DNA of 34,514 nt. It comes from Purshia tridentata (taxonomy: Eukaryota > Streptophyta > Magnoliopsida > Rosales > Rosaceae). Below, piece by piece: positions 1-9,757 of the stretch. The notes beneath the pieces are model-generated. The model did not search any database. It was not told where the DNA came from and worked only from the letters and a program-made list of their open reading frames with translations. Position numbers and translations under genes: made by a program. The DNA is taken from NCBI GenBank assembly GCA_003254885.1, contig QANT01006622.1, positions 1-34,514 on the forward strand. Direction: 5' to 3'. Position 1 is the stretch's first letter. Every line of letters begins with the position of its first letter.

Positions 1-30
1 CGCAAATATTACTTCACATACCACTACAAT

Positions 31-33
<3 letters not shown>

Positions 34-61
<28 letters not shown>
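34..61. repeat. (AT)n microsatellite
   Basis: An uninterrupted AT dinucleotide run of about 14 units near the window edge, in very AT-rich spacer DNA. It is typical plant intergenic sequence and a likely length polymorphism. One ambiguous base (n) follows at position 94. Confidence 0.9.
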
Positions 62-1429
62 TACATCCATACTATTACATTAATTTATACTATNCTATAT
101 TGTATTAAAACTATAAAAAATCAATCCAATCACATCTTAATTGTGACTGTCTTACAATTTAGTAGTGATTGTCTTGGTAAGTTGAAAAGACAACTCTCAC
201 CACTATACTAAGTATTATTTTGAGTAAACGTATTGTTTTAACCTCTATTTATACTATATTGTTATACAATTTCTCTTAAAAAAATTTTCAATTCAGTCAC
301 AACTAAATTTGAAGTTGAGTGTCGTACAATCACAACTAAAACTGAAGTTGAGACTATATTAACTAATTTCCAAGACAATATAAAAATATCAAAGACAATT
401 TTGTCAAAACTTTATAAATTTTATCTAAGACCCATCATATGTGGGCCAAAGGACAGTAGAATGGCAAATTTGTCAAACAAATAAAGCCTAAAACAAATGG
501 TCTGTAAATTTTGACCTATTCTAAAAATTAAGTTCATTAATTAGTAGTTAAACCTAAAAATTATGAGCAAAACTGATTTTCTAAAAAAATATTGAAACTA
601 GATATTTAATCATAAATTTCTATAAAATTAATAGTATTGACAAACTCATTTATTAATGTAGTATGGTGTGTGTTATTTTTTTATTAATAATATATTATAA
701 TGAGTACTTTATTAATAAGCCACAATTTATTATATATTTTAGTCATAAATCCAAACTTTAAATTTATTTATTTTTAAGTCACAACAAACTATAGCTCTTT
801 ATTAATAAGCCACAAAATATATTTTTAAGCACAAAAAAAAAAATAGCTATAAACATATAAAAACAAAAAACAAAAAATTCTTTAAAAAAATTAAGTAAAG
901 TGTAATTCTAAGAAATTATAAAGTGTAATTCTCAAGAAAAAAGTTAATAAAGTGTCACTGTTGACATATGACATTAGAACAAAAAAATTAAACTAAAGTG
1001 TAACTCAACAAAAACTCAAAACTACATTTTAACTCAATAAAAATTACATTTTAAAAATGAAAGAATTACACTTTAGAAGTAAAACTCTTTACTGCGTAAC
1101 ATCTTTCACGATGAAAAACCGTCTTCCTCCCAACCCAACCCAATTAGCTTTTTGAAGTTTCATCCTTCTCTTGATAACTACCACTTGATTTCATGTCCCA
1201 TTTGGCTTTGAATTGGATAGATTTGCAGATCACGTAAAAAAGTTGCTTTTTTGATTTCCCTGCAATAAACTTTTGTCTCCTTCTCCAAAATCCAAACCAA
1301 CAAGCAAACAAACATGTCCATCATGTTTAAAGATTAAAAGATAAATATAGATTCAAACTTGGGCAGAGCAGAAATTTCTCAAAGGACAAACACCTTACTT
1401 CTCACACTCACACATACAGCACTCTTTGG
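62..1429. other. AT-rich intergenic spacer
   Basis: No gene can be supported. The stretch is strongly AT-rich, with homopolymer A/T runs and short imperfect direct repeats, for example the two copies of a CACAACTAAA...GAAGTTGAG segment near 297-320 and 330-353, and two TTTATTAATAAGCCACAA segments near 710-730 and 798-815. From about 1085 the composition becomes more balanced. No transposon termini were identified. Confidence 0.6.
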
Positions 1430-1531
1430 ATGTACGACTCCAGAGACGAGTCTTGGGTCTTGGTTTGGCTGTACAACGAAGCTATGGCTATGGCTCTGTG
1501 GGTCGATGAAGCTTCCGAGATTGATGGGTGA
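1430..1531 (+). other. possible 33-codon small ORF, unrecognised
   Basis: An ATG-to-TGA ORF of 33 codons lies in a short island (about 1390-1560) that is clearly less AT-rich than the surrounding spacer. The peptide starts MYDSRDESWVLVWLYNEA and is acidic and tryptophan-containing. I do not recognise it. A CT/CA-rich leader-like stretch precedes the ATG. It could be a small peptide gene, a remnant exon, part of a non-coding transcript, or chance. Overlapping ORFs of 64 codons (+) and 71 codons (-) in the same island look less natural. Confidence 0.15.
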
Positions 1532-2470
1532 ATCGGCCAAGTGGGTTTGCTAGCTGTCTTTGCCTTTTGTGAAAAGTAAAAATAAAAACACGGGAAATGA
1601 GCTTTGATTAAGGGCTGCAACAAATAACAAATTATAAAATAATAGCTGGAAAATAGATAAATTAAATGCAGGTGTTTATTACTTAATCAGAATGAATTTA
1701 GTGGCTTTTGACTAATTTACACTTTTTTTTATGTTTATTTGATCATTTTAATAAGAATAAAAAATTAAAAAAGGATATCGAGACCTCACATACCCAACAT
1801 GAACCCCATTTACTCGGCAGGCAGGTTTAATATTTGCAAACCCGTCCCCATCATGTCCCATGGTCATCCCTAAATAATGAATATGGTAGTTACATGCATG
1901 GAATTAAATTTTGAAAATTTCCTCAAAATTTTTATTTTTTTTGTAGTTTCGAAATATTACCAAATCGAAATTGTCGAAAGTCTAAATTTTCAACGAAATT
2001 GAAATTCTTTTGATTTTTTTTTTAATTTCAAAATCCGGTATTTAATTCTTTGATTACATACATATACTGTAATTCCAACGATTGGCTCTCATTCCACGTG
2101 CCACACTTTCCCTTAAAAACTTCACCTCAAATGATAATCACTACCATGCGCACCAGTCGAAGTGTCGAAACTGTCAGCTCTGATCTTTAGCACATATACC
2201 ACTTAATTCAATGCACTTTCAGCTGGCCATGTTACACTAATATTATTGTCCCCAGCTTAACAATATATCTTTGTGTGAGTAGTTGTGGAGTTTTACCTCA
2301 AATGATCTTGGTACATCTTAGGAAAGTTCCCACTTAATATTTTCAATATTAGACAATCAATTATGCAATGGCAGACAACTGTATTTGATCTACACTATTC
2401 TTAACAACACTGGTGCATTAGTTTAGTCTATGTTAGTTTGCATGTCAAATTTTTTCCTCACTATTAGATA

Positions 2471-2592
2471 TCTACACTTTGATTGTGAATTGAAATTGAT
2501 CTAATTAGCCGATAACAAAAACTTTCTCCAACACACCTAGGTTCGAACCCTTCCCTCCCCTGTAATTAAAAAAAATATCTCTACACTTTGAT
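2471..2592 (+). mobile_element. tRNA-derived SINE-like insertion with target-site duplication
   Basis: The insert, about 2484-2579, is bounded by exact 13-bp direct repeats (TCTACACTTTGAT) at 2471-2483 and 2580-2592. It carries an RNA polymerase III B-box-like motif GGTTCGAACCC at 2540-2550, followed by a CT-rich stretch and an A-rich tail at about 2566-2575. This is the layout of a short, probably 5'-truncated plant SINE. I see no clear A box. The family was not identified. Confidence 0.65.
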
Positions 2593-2800
2593 CTACAACA
2601 AAGAAGAAAATCAAGGAGAACATCCAAGATGGCATAATACTGACACAAATTTTCATAAGAATTTTGTTCTTATTATCATTCTCTTAGAAGCCAACATGAA
2701 CATCTCATAAGTGAGACTGATTAAGCACCTAAATTAACACCTACTGTGCATCTATGTTTACAACACCTTTTTCTGTATGCAACTTTGAGAGGTTTCCACG
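2593..2800 (-). other. probable 3' UTR of the DUF2921 gene
   Basis: This is the sequence just downstream of the DUF2921 stop codon on the minus strand, without ORFs of its own. I see no perfect AATAAA on the sense strand; an AATAAGAA-like variant lies around 2665-2675. The polyadenylation site is therefore only guessed to lie in this interval. Confidence 0.35.
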
Positions 2801-5800
2801 TCATTCTACATCATCATTCTCTTGCTCATGTCTAGCACTGCCATTGACACCAGAAACAAGCTCAGCTTCAACTGTCTTGGAACTCGAAGGCAACCTCTCA
2901 TACATTCTGGATCCCAGGGGAAGCAGCCTGCATTGCCCCAAAATAAGAGTCTGGCTGAGCCTCTCATAACTCCACCTCTGCTGAACATAGGCTAAAACTG
3001 CAAGGAAAATTGCTGTAATAGGTATGGCAACATCTCCAAACTTGGAGTAAAAATCCAAAGTTGGGTTGACAAACTCGTAGTCCTCGGCAAAGTAAGGATT
3101 AAGAGCAGGAGCTCTAACATAATCATAAATGTGAGGAAAAAGTCTGACCAGTGTGATCCCAATGAAATAAAACTTTCTGAGTGGTTTACAATCAATCTGC
3201 CACACAAAGTTTCCAATGATTTGAGGGAGCAGGAAAAAATCTTGGACAAGACCCACATACTCCTCTAGCTCAGTTTCCCATTCCCACAGTGCATGAGAAT
3301 TTTCTGTAGCGATTTTGTAGTTTCTTGTCCGAATAGATCTTTGGCTGGTCCTCATACTATGACTGATTAGAACAATCATGTATCCAATAAAATGTATTGT
3401 CAAGGTAGTCAGAAACACCCGCTTGTCACTAGGGACATGATGTGGTTCAAGGGGAGTTTGTGTTAGTAATCTGATTCGAGATTTCCACACCTTCTGAAAA
3501 AGCCTTAAAGTCAGTAAAAGTGAGACCATCACAAGAAGCTTTACCGTGTAATCAAGTATATGGAACCACTGATTGTTCTCAAGATCATATGAAGATGTTT
3601 CATAGGATTCAGAAGCTATCTTCTTGATGAGCGCTTCAGCGCCCGTGACCAGAGGAATGCTATACCCAATGGCTTGTATACCTAGCATGACTAGAGACAT
3701 GTAAGGAACAGAATCCACATTATGCTTGATGTAAAACAGTTGGCTTAAAATGGCAGCAATTGCCAGTGAAAGAGTCAGAATCCGAAGGATTCCCTCTATA
3801 CCCTGACGAGAGAGGATGCCTTCCCGCTGCTTCCTGTACATAATTGGAAGGGTTCGGAGCTTCACTGTACTGAAGTAAAGGGGGTCATCTTCGTTCCTCT
3901 GGCTGGCTATGGAAATACTTGCTGTTGGATTGACTAACCATCGAGATGCAGTGGGAGGATAAGACACAACCACCTCAATTAAACAATCTAGCCCAGCTTC
4001 AAGATCCATGCTTTCATACAAGATCTTCCATGAGGCTCGGACATCCCTGCAGCCAACTAGATACATTTTTCCAACATGTGGGTCATAAAGACCCTCCAAA
4101 AAAAGCACAGAAAAATTGCTAAAATCTTTTCTGGTGACGGTGAGTTGTGCAGATATATTTAGAAGGAGCTGCTTTTGAGTGTATTCCGCCTTTGTGTGGT
4201 AAGGAGTTTCCTCTTCTACAGTGGAACCATTTTGCGGAGACCAATAGCGCCCGAACAAGGGACCAACTGAGAGAATCTCCATCTGAATATCCGTTCTTGG
4301 AGGCCGAGGATTTGGAATTGGATCAGGAAATGCAGATACATGAAGGGTTAGATCTTCTGAGAGAAGAGAAAGACTGAGTTCAAAAGCTTCTGTGTCTTCC
4401 AGTTTGGGAAAATTCAGCAATGATTTCTTGATGACAGTTCCAACACTGAAGGCCTCATTTTTGTCCAAGACAACAGCAGCTGAATCTAATTTTGTGTACC
4501 TGTAGTATGGATGGGAGGATCTGAAATAATTCCACAGCTCCGTAGGCTGCACTAGCTTTTCAAACGAGAGAGGAAAGAATGATGCAGAACTGTTATTGGT
4601 ACTGGAGAAACTGCCATAAATAATGCTTCTCTGCTTTATGGAAAAAGAGATAGGTATGTACAAACAAATCCGAATATTGCATTGACTCCCTTCAATATCA
4701 ACAAGTCCAAGGCAACCTACCATGCAAAGCTGCCCACTGATAGATTTCCAAATTCCCTCAGCAGCAACAGTCATGTTGTTGAGCCCAGATCTCTTTGCTG
4801 CAGTATACTGATTCTCCAGTGGAGAAACAGCTCTAAACACAGCTGAAACCCTTGCTGAAGTGCCATTTCTCTGGGCAGTGTTTTGTTCACACTTGATATT
4901 CTGCATATAAAGTTTAACACCTTTAAAGCTTCCATCTGATGCCTTAATCTCTTCATCTGCCACAAATGGACCCAGCTTACTGCAAAAATTATCTGCGACA
5001 TTGCATCTCCAGTTTGGCACAACAGTGAAGGGTTGGTCCCGTGTAATTTCTTCAAGCATCTCGCAAATAGAAAGACCTTTAAAGATGCTAACGCCACCAT
5101 ACATCAAGCCATCATTATAGGGGTATGGATCACATGCTCTTGACACAATCTTTTCTGAACCAAGATAATACATTGCAGACTTTCCCAACTGTGATGAAAT
5201 GTTAACCTGATCAAAGTACTTTAAGTTTGACTTTGGATTCAAACTTCTCAATTCTCCTTGGATAGCCCTTTTTGTCAACGTGAAATTCATTGGATACCGA
5301 AGAACAAGTAGAATTTGATCATCTTGAGAAAGAGGAGGTTGGTTATAATTTGGATCGGAAGCCTTCAACCACTCCCATGGATTAGCAGGATCAGGCTCTC
5401 GAGATGGCAACATTGTACTCCCCAACAAACACATTACTCTTTCCCCACCATTTTTCTTGGATTCAGTGTAAATCCCTTGGAAGGAAATTGTGAGTTGAGA
5501 ATGGCCAGGCCATATCTGGAACTCAGGATTTGCATCATACCCATAATCTGCAAAGGTACCATCTTTAGTAATGCCCATAACCATGAATCCACTAACACTT
5601 ACTGACTTCTTGGTTCGATGGGCACGATCAACATCCATAACCCAAAAGGATACCAAATTCAACGAAGTACGATTACCCGAAAACTCATTTTGAACTTCTC
5701 TATCATCAAATGGCATGATTGGTGCCTTCCCCACCTGCTGCCTCCAGTCCCCATTAACAAAAAAGAGCTCATTTTTTATACTATAAACTCGATTATCTTC

Positions 5801-6001
5801 AGCTTTTAGTTCAGAAGCAGAAGAAAGAACAAAACCACATTCTTTCTTCACTTCATATATTCGATCATAGCTATAGGTAACAGGGGTTTCACTTCTTCCA
5901 CTTTTAAAGTCAAATCCTGGTTCTGGATGGTACGAATATGTGAACCCCAAACCCAACAAACCATACACAATCCAAACAACAACCAAAGATGCAATCTTCA
6001 T
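2801..6001 (-). CDS. DUF2921 family membrane protein (1066 aa)
   Basis: An intronless CDS of 1066 residues that I recognise as the plant DUF2921 (PF11145) family, whose biochemical role is not established. Residues 1-21 form a hydrophobic signal peptide (MKIASLVVVWIVYGLLGLGF). Residues of about 25-730 form a large lumenal or extracellular region with many N-x-S/T sites (NRTS, NFTL, NISS, NGTS, NMTV, NNSS, NGST, NISA, NFSV) and numerous cysteines. The last third, about 735-1010, contains several membrane spans, including ILTLSLAIAAILSQLFY, LLVMVSLLLTL and AIPITAIFLAVLAYV. The cytoplasm-like tail is acidic and ends in DDVE. The first Met directly precedes the signal peptide and no better upstream in-frame Met is apparent, so I kept it. 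The length suits the family and there is no frameshift or premature stop. A surface or endomembrane role is inferred from topology only. Confidence 0.9.
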   Translation of the reverse strand: MKIASLVVVWIVYGLLGLGFTYSYHPEPGFDFKSGRSETPVTYSYDRIYEVKKECGFVLSSASELKAEDNRVYSIKNELFFVNGDWRQQVGKAPIMPFDDREVQNEFSGNRTSLNLVSFWVMDVDRAHRTKKSVSVSGFMVMGITKDGTFADYGYDANPEFQIWPGHSQLTISFQGIYTESKKNGGERVMCLLGSTMLPSREPDPANPWEWLKASDPNYNQPPLSQDDQILLVLRYPMNFTLTKRAIQGELRSLNPKSNLKYFDQVNISSQLGKSAMYYLGSEKIVSRACDPYPYNDGLMYGGVSIFKGLSICEMLEEITRDQPFTVVPNWRCNVADNFCSKLGPFVADEEIKASDGSFKGVKLYMQNIKCEQNTAQRNGTSARVSAVFRAVSPLENQYTAAKRSGLNNMTVAAEGIWKSISGQLCMVGCLGLVDIEGSQCNIRICLYIPISFSIKQRSIIYGSFSSTNNSSASFFPLSFEKLVQPTELWNYFRSSHPYYRYTKLDSAAVVLDKNEAFSVGTVIKKSLLNFPKLEDTEAFELSLSLLSEDLTLHVSAFPDPIPNPRPPRTDIQMEILSVGPLFGRYWSPQNGSTVEEETPYHTKAEYTQKQLLLNISAQLTVTRKDFSNFSVLFLEGLYDPHVGKMYLVGCRDVRASWKILYESMDLEAGLDCLIEVVVSYPPTASRWLVNPTASISIASQRNEDDPLYFSTVKLRTLPIMYRKQREGILSRQGIEGILRILTLSLAIAAILSQLFYIKHNVDSVPYMSLVMLGIQAIGYSIPLVTGAEALIKKIASESYETSSYDLENNQWFHILDYTVKLLVMVSLLLTLRLFQKVWKSRIRLLTQTPLEPHHVPSDKRVFLTTLTIHFIGYMIVLISHSMRTSQRSIRTRNYKIATENSHALWEWETELEEYVGLVQDFFLLPQIIGNFVWQIDCKPLRKFYFIGITLVRLFPHIYDYVRAPALNPYFAEDYEFVNPTLDFYSKFGDVAIPITAIFLAVLAYVQQRWSYERLSQTLILGQCRLLPLGSRMYERLPSSSKTVEAELVSGVNGSARHEQENDDVE

Positions 6002-6046
6002 GATCTCAAAGTTCTGAACTTTATCAATTTCTTCAAGATTTCACAG

Positions 6047-6270
6047 CTGCCCACAAGCTAAACTACAAAAAATCTCAACACTCAGTTGTTTGATCTCAAA
6101 TTTTCGCCCGAGAGATATAAAGACCCAGTTACTGCACATTTCATCCACTTAAGTCCATGAACAAAGTTGGAATACAAAACAATTGTCTTGAAATGATCAA
6201 TTTCAAGCTTATGAATTTTCAGTGGGTAGTGTTTAAACTCTACCAAACATTTGAAGTAAGGAAAACAAAC
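6047..6270 (-). other. probable 5' UTR intron of the DUF2921 gene
   Basis: On the minus strand a donor GATTCAG|GTTTGTTTTC at about 6270 and an acceptor TTGTGGGCAG|CTGTGAAATC at about 6047 would remove 224 nt upstream of the ATG at 6001. The interval is AT-rich compared with the flanking leader, as expected of a plant intron. Splice-site appearance is the only evidence. Confidence 0.45.
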
Positions 6271-6342
6271 CTGAATCTGTTCCCTCTTGCATGGATTTCT
6301 TTGAAGATGAAATCCACTTGCTGATGTTTGGATCTTGGGATT

Positions 6343-6361
6343 GAGAGAGAGAGAGAGAGAG
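6343..6361. repeat. (GA)n microsatellite in 5' leader
   Basis: About nine GA units on the plus strand, read as a CT repeat on the sense strand of the DUF2921 gene. CT-rich tracts are common in plant 5' UTRs and core promoters. It marks the approximate transcription start region of this gene. Confidence 0.7.
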
Positions 6362-6429
6362 CAAGGCAGAACTTGATTGGATCTTGGGTGGGAAAGAAGG
6401 AAGAGAGAGTGAATCTGAAGTTGAACTGG

Positions 6430-7493
6430 TTATTGTGTCACAGTGCAGTCACTGCTATGTTTTCTGAAGCTTAATTTGCTGGTTTTTTCTTCCCACTTCG
6501 CGTGTAAAATAATTTTGGAGATATTTTAATTTTCTTTTTTTAGAAAAGTGAATGATAACAGTCAACCTCTTTAGACAATCCTTCCCACCAAACTATCAAC
6601 TCCTTCAGTCTCTAACATTAAAAAACACGATGATAATAAACACCCCATAAAAATAAAATTGAGAATCCTGAATGGATTATGGAACCATTGGAATGGTTAT
6701 CAAGTGAAAAAAAAGGATGGTTATATAATGCATATAATGAAAATTAGCTCTTCCCAATAACAAAAGTTTAATTTTTAATATGTTTCCATCTTCGAAATAA
6801 AAAATAGATAAATAACTCTCATAATTAATGTTCAGTCTCCCGTCTCTTCATAAATTGCAAGGGCTTTTATATGAATGAGCCAATAAAATTTAATTTAATT
6901 GATATCATAAAGGATACTATTAAATGTTGGTAGTGTATTGTTTTTTTCCATGTCTAATCTAATCTCTAGCTCTAATTCGTAAGAAACTTTCTAGTACGAG
7001 TAATAACTTACATAATAAGGCACTCTTTTCTATTACGGTATGGAATGAATGTTAAAGCATCTTCATGAAGTCATGAAGGTATGACAACTAAGATAATTAG
7101 CAAATTCTTATGTCACTAATGACTTATGACTATTTGATTTAGTGGCATTTGGTCTCTCCTTTGTAGGAACAGATTCTTTTAAATTTTATGAACGATAATT
7201 GTTTATTAATTAAAAAAAATATGTATGACGATTAATTTGTTATACAAAATAATAATTGTCCAATCCAGGATTAAGCATGCATGTAGTGTGACATTTAACA
7301 TGATATGCTTATAGTATATATTTATCTCTGTGATCATAAATTTATCTTACTTTTAAAAGGCCTAGATTGGGCCAAGCTTGATCCTAACAAATAGAGAACA
7401 TTCCTACTCATTTTAGTTAAATTTAGATGAAGAATGTTATCAACTTTCTCCAATCTATGTTTTGTTTTATTTTTCTTAGTTTACAATATAAAT
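6430..7493. other. intergenic spacer
   Basis: AT-rich sequence between the DUF2921 promoter side and the MOT2 3' end. No ORF longer than about 60 codons and no RNA gene was recognised. It presumably includes the DUF2921 upstream promoter. Confidence 0.6.
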
Positions 7494-7740
7494 TTATGAT
7501 TATAATCGTTTATTTTTTAGATCTAACTATGACGATATATAATCTCTATAAAAAATTACTTAAATTAGAAATCGTTTAGTTATACAATTGTGATCAAATA
7601 AACAAACAATTTTAGAAATAATTTAATTAACTATTTTTTATTTGATAATAATTATAAAATTAAACGATTTTTAATGTAGTTATTTTTTACAAATATGATT
7701 TTCAAATAATTATATAAAAAATAAATAATTCAAATCATGA
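7494..7740. repeat. long imperfect palindrome (MITE-like, ~247 bp)
   Basis: The two halves are extended inverted repeats. The best-paired inner arms are 7550-7602 and 7637-7689 (each AAAAAATTACT...ATCGTTTA...ATCAAATAAA in its own orientation). Weaker pairing continues outward through TTTATTTTTTA blocks near 7509-7519 and 7720-7730. The loop is about 34 nt. This is the form of a hairpin-type MITE or fold-back element. No convincing target-site duplication was found, so family and exact ends are open. Confidence 0.6.
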
Positions 7741-7929
7741 AAATAATAAAGGGGAAAATCAATAAAGAATGTGAATTGAAAATATAGATAGCATTTCCCA
7801 ATTTAGATATACCATATTACCATCAATATTTTGACCAAAAAAGATATATCATCTATATATGGATAATTTTCAGAGCAAGAAGCTGACCCATAGAACTTTG
7901 TTGTCTTATTGGTATGTACAACGCAGGGA

Positions 7930-7935
7930 TTTATT
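7930..7935 (-). promoter_or_regulatory. candidate poly(A) signal of the MOT2 gene
   Basis: TTTATT on the plus strand reads AATAAA on the sense strand, about 120 nt downstream of the transporter stop codon. That is a suitable distance for a plant 3' UTR. Confidence 0.5.
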
Positions 7936-8052
7936 ACAAAAGCACAAACCAATACTTAACTAAAAATGTATCATTGTAACGAATGATAAACTGCTTAAAT
8001 ATACATATCCATTATCCAGCAGCTTCAGCCTTAACAAATAGAATATCAAATC

Positions 8053-9480
8053 TTAAGCAATTAAGCTAGTTGCATCAGCCATGGATGGCGATGATGATGA
8101 TGATGATGATTCTGACTTCAATTTGAGAAATCTAAATCTCTGACACTCCATCTGCCTCAACTTGAGCAACAAAAAGAGCAAAATCCCACACCCAAACCCC
8201 AATGCAGAACTGGACCCTGTCAACGAAACCGCAGCACAAACCAACATCACAAACGACTCTTCCTTAGAACTCATATCTCTAGAAGCCATGGCCAATTCAA
8301 TCCCAGCAAACAGCAAAAGCACCCCGAGAATCCCAACCGGGAACAAGTTCAAGATGCTCACAAGCGAGTTCCCGAACACTAAAGCCAGACCCAGCTTCGC
8401 AATCCCCAAGAACACTACGGAAGCGCCACTCCGGCCACCGAACCGGTACTGCCCGGCAAGCCCGCCTGCGCCGTGGCACACTGGCATTGCCCCGAACCAG
8501 CACCCAATGAAATTCATGACCCCAACGCTGATGGAGACACTTTTTGCAGAGACCTCGCGGTCTGGGAACAAATCGCCTGATAATTTGCACACTGCAATCA
8601 CAGAGTTTAAGATTGACAATGGAATTTGTGGAATGGCTCCGCGAATAAACCCAATTTTCCAATCTTCCCACGTGATTTGGATTAGGCTGATTTTCGAAGG
8701 ACCGAATTTGAGAGAAGAAAAAACAGAAGGGTCGCGAAGAAAACACAGGACGAACCCAAATAAGAAGACTATGAGAGCTGCAGGAATAGCAGATAAGATT
8801 TGTAACCTTCTGTGTGGTCGAGAGCGAGAGCGTGGTGGTAATGAAGAATTGCTAGGGGGGTCTGAAGAGTAATAATTACTGTCATGATCATCACCAGCTC
8901 CGGTGGCGAGTATCAGAAACAAAAGGGCAGATATAGCCGCAAGAATGCCATCGAGGCCGAGCCAAGAGCGAGGCGGACCCGATTTGGAGGCGGGCAAGTC
9001 TTGATTGTAGCGGATGTATTTGATGGCGGAGAAGGCGAAGGAGAGGCCCTGAGAGAGCTGGACGCCGCGGACGACGGGGAGGGGGATGAAGCGGTAGAGG
9101 AAGGACATGAGGCCCGTGGCGCCGAGGAGAAGGAGGACGGCGGAGGTGGAGAGGCCGGCGGCGGCAATTTGGGGGAGGGAGAGGTGAGGCTGCTCGGAGA
9201 TGGCGACTGCGGCGATGGACTTCATGGGCTGGACGGGCATGGGGATGCCGAAGAGAAGGCCGGTGGTGATGTTGTAGAGGGCGGTGAAGAGGAGGGTGGT
9301 GGAGAGGGGGAGGTGGGAAACTAAGGTGAGGGCCAGGACGATGGGGATGTAGGTGCCGAGGTCGCCGGCGGCGCCGGAGAGTTCGGCGCAGAGAGTGGTC
9401 TTGAGGCGGAGGTGGTGGCGCCACCGTTGGTGGTGGGGAAGGAGAGGTGTGGTGGTGGTGGAGAGTGAGGCTGCTTCCAT
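8053..9480 (-). CDS. MOT2: MOT2-type molybdate transporter (475 aa)
   Basis: An intronless CDS for a plant molybdate transporter of the MOT1/SULTR5 group, within the sulfate-transporter superfamily but without a STAS domain. Both family signatures are present: MPVQPMKSIAA at residues 81-91, and a GILGVLLLFAGIELA-type motif at about 383-397. AGDLGTYIPIVLALTL lies at 38-53 and CHGAGGLAGQYRFGGRSG in the second half. About nine to ten membrane spans are visible. The N-terminus (MEAASLSTTTTPLL), the hydrophilic loop near 180-220 and the overall sequence resemble the vacuolar member MOT2 more than MOT1. MOT2 is known to release molybdate from the vacuole for molybdenum-cofactor synthesis. I chose the Met at 9480 because its context is CCACCATGG; an in-frame ATG 75 nt upstream (9555) would add 25 residues of low-complexity sequence. 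The C-terminus holds a serine run encoded by a TCA repeat. GC content is high in the 5' half. Confidence 0.93.
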   Translation of the reverse strand: MEAASLSTTTTPLLPHHQRWRHHLRLKTTLCAELSGAAGDLGTYIPIVLALTLVSHLPLSTTLLFTALYNITTGLLFGIPMPVQPMKSIAAVAISEQPHLSLPQIAAAGLSTSAVLLLLGATGLMSFLYRFIPLPVVRGVQLSQGLSFAFSAIKYIRYNQDLPASKSGPPRSWLGLDGILAAISALLFLILATGAGDDHDSNYYSSDPPSNSSLPPRSRSRPHRRLQILSAIPAALIVFLFGFVLCFLRDPSVFSSLKFGPSKISLIQITWEDWKIGFIRGAIPQIPLSILNSVIAVCKLSGDLFPDREVSAKSVSISVGVMNFIGCWFGAMPVCHGAGGLAGQYRFGGRSGASVVFLGIAKLGLALVFGNSLVSILNLFPVGILGVLLLFAGIELAMASRDMSSKEESFVMLVCAAVSLTGSSSALGFGCGILLFLLLKLRQMECQRFRFLKLKSESSSSSSSPSMADATSLIA

Positions 9481-9555
9481 GGTGGAGTGGGATTGTGGGA
9501 TTGTGGGATTGTGGTATTGCTCAACTATGAGTGTGAGTAGTTGAAGACAAGTCAA
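9481..9555 (-). other. in-frame 5' extension / leader of MOT2
   Basis: It reads in frame with the transporter from an upstream ATG and has three tandem CCCACAAT-type units that would encode a repeated NPTIPQSH-like stretch. Low complexity, and the much better start context at 9480, suggest that this is 5' UTR. If used, it would change the N-terminal targeting region. Confidence 0.4.
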
Positions 9556-9757
9556 CTAAAAATTTGAAAGGTGGTTGTACGATTCAAGCTTATTAATGAG
9601 TCAAGTTAAGGTCCAATATATTATCTGTAAAATATATATAAATTCATGAAAGATGTTATGTTCAGTTGTTCACCAAATTAAAATTTCCGACATTTACTCA
9701 CCAAATAATTTATCATGATTCATGTCACATTATTTAGTGAATAAATTTGTTAACCAA

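Noticed and set aside
2540..2550. Possible tRNA gene because of GGTTCGAACCC
   Set aside because: No cloverleaf, A box or acceptor stem surrounds the motif. The flanking duplication and A tail fit a SINE.
4147..4377. Plus-strand ORF of 76 codons
   Set aside because: It is antisense to the DUF2921 CDS, which has clear family features.
8162..9324. Plus-strand ORFs of 236 and 146 codons
   Set aside because: They are antisense to the conserved MOT2 CDS. The second is a Gly/Glu-rich frame produced by GC-rich codons on the other strand. Neither has a recognisable domain.
8891..9424. Minus-strand Pro/Arg/His-rich ORF of 177 codons
   Set aside because: It is a shifted frame of the GC-rich MOT2 5' half; its low-complexity composition is an artefact of that codon use.
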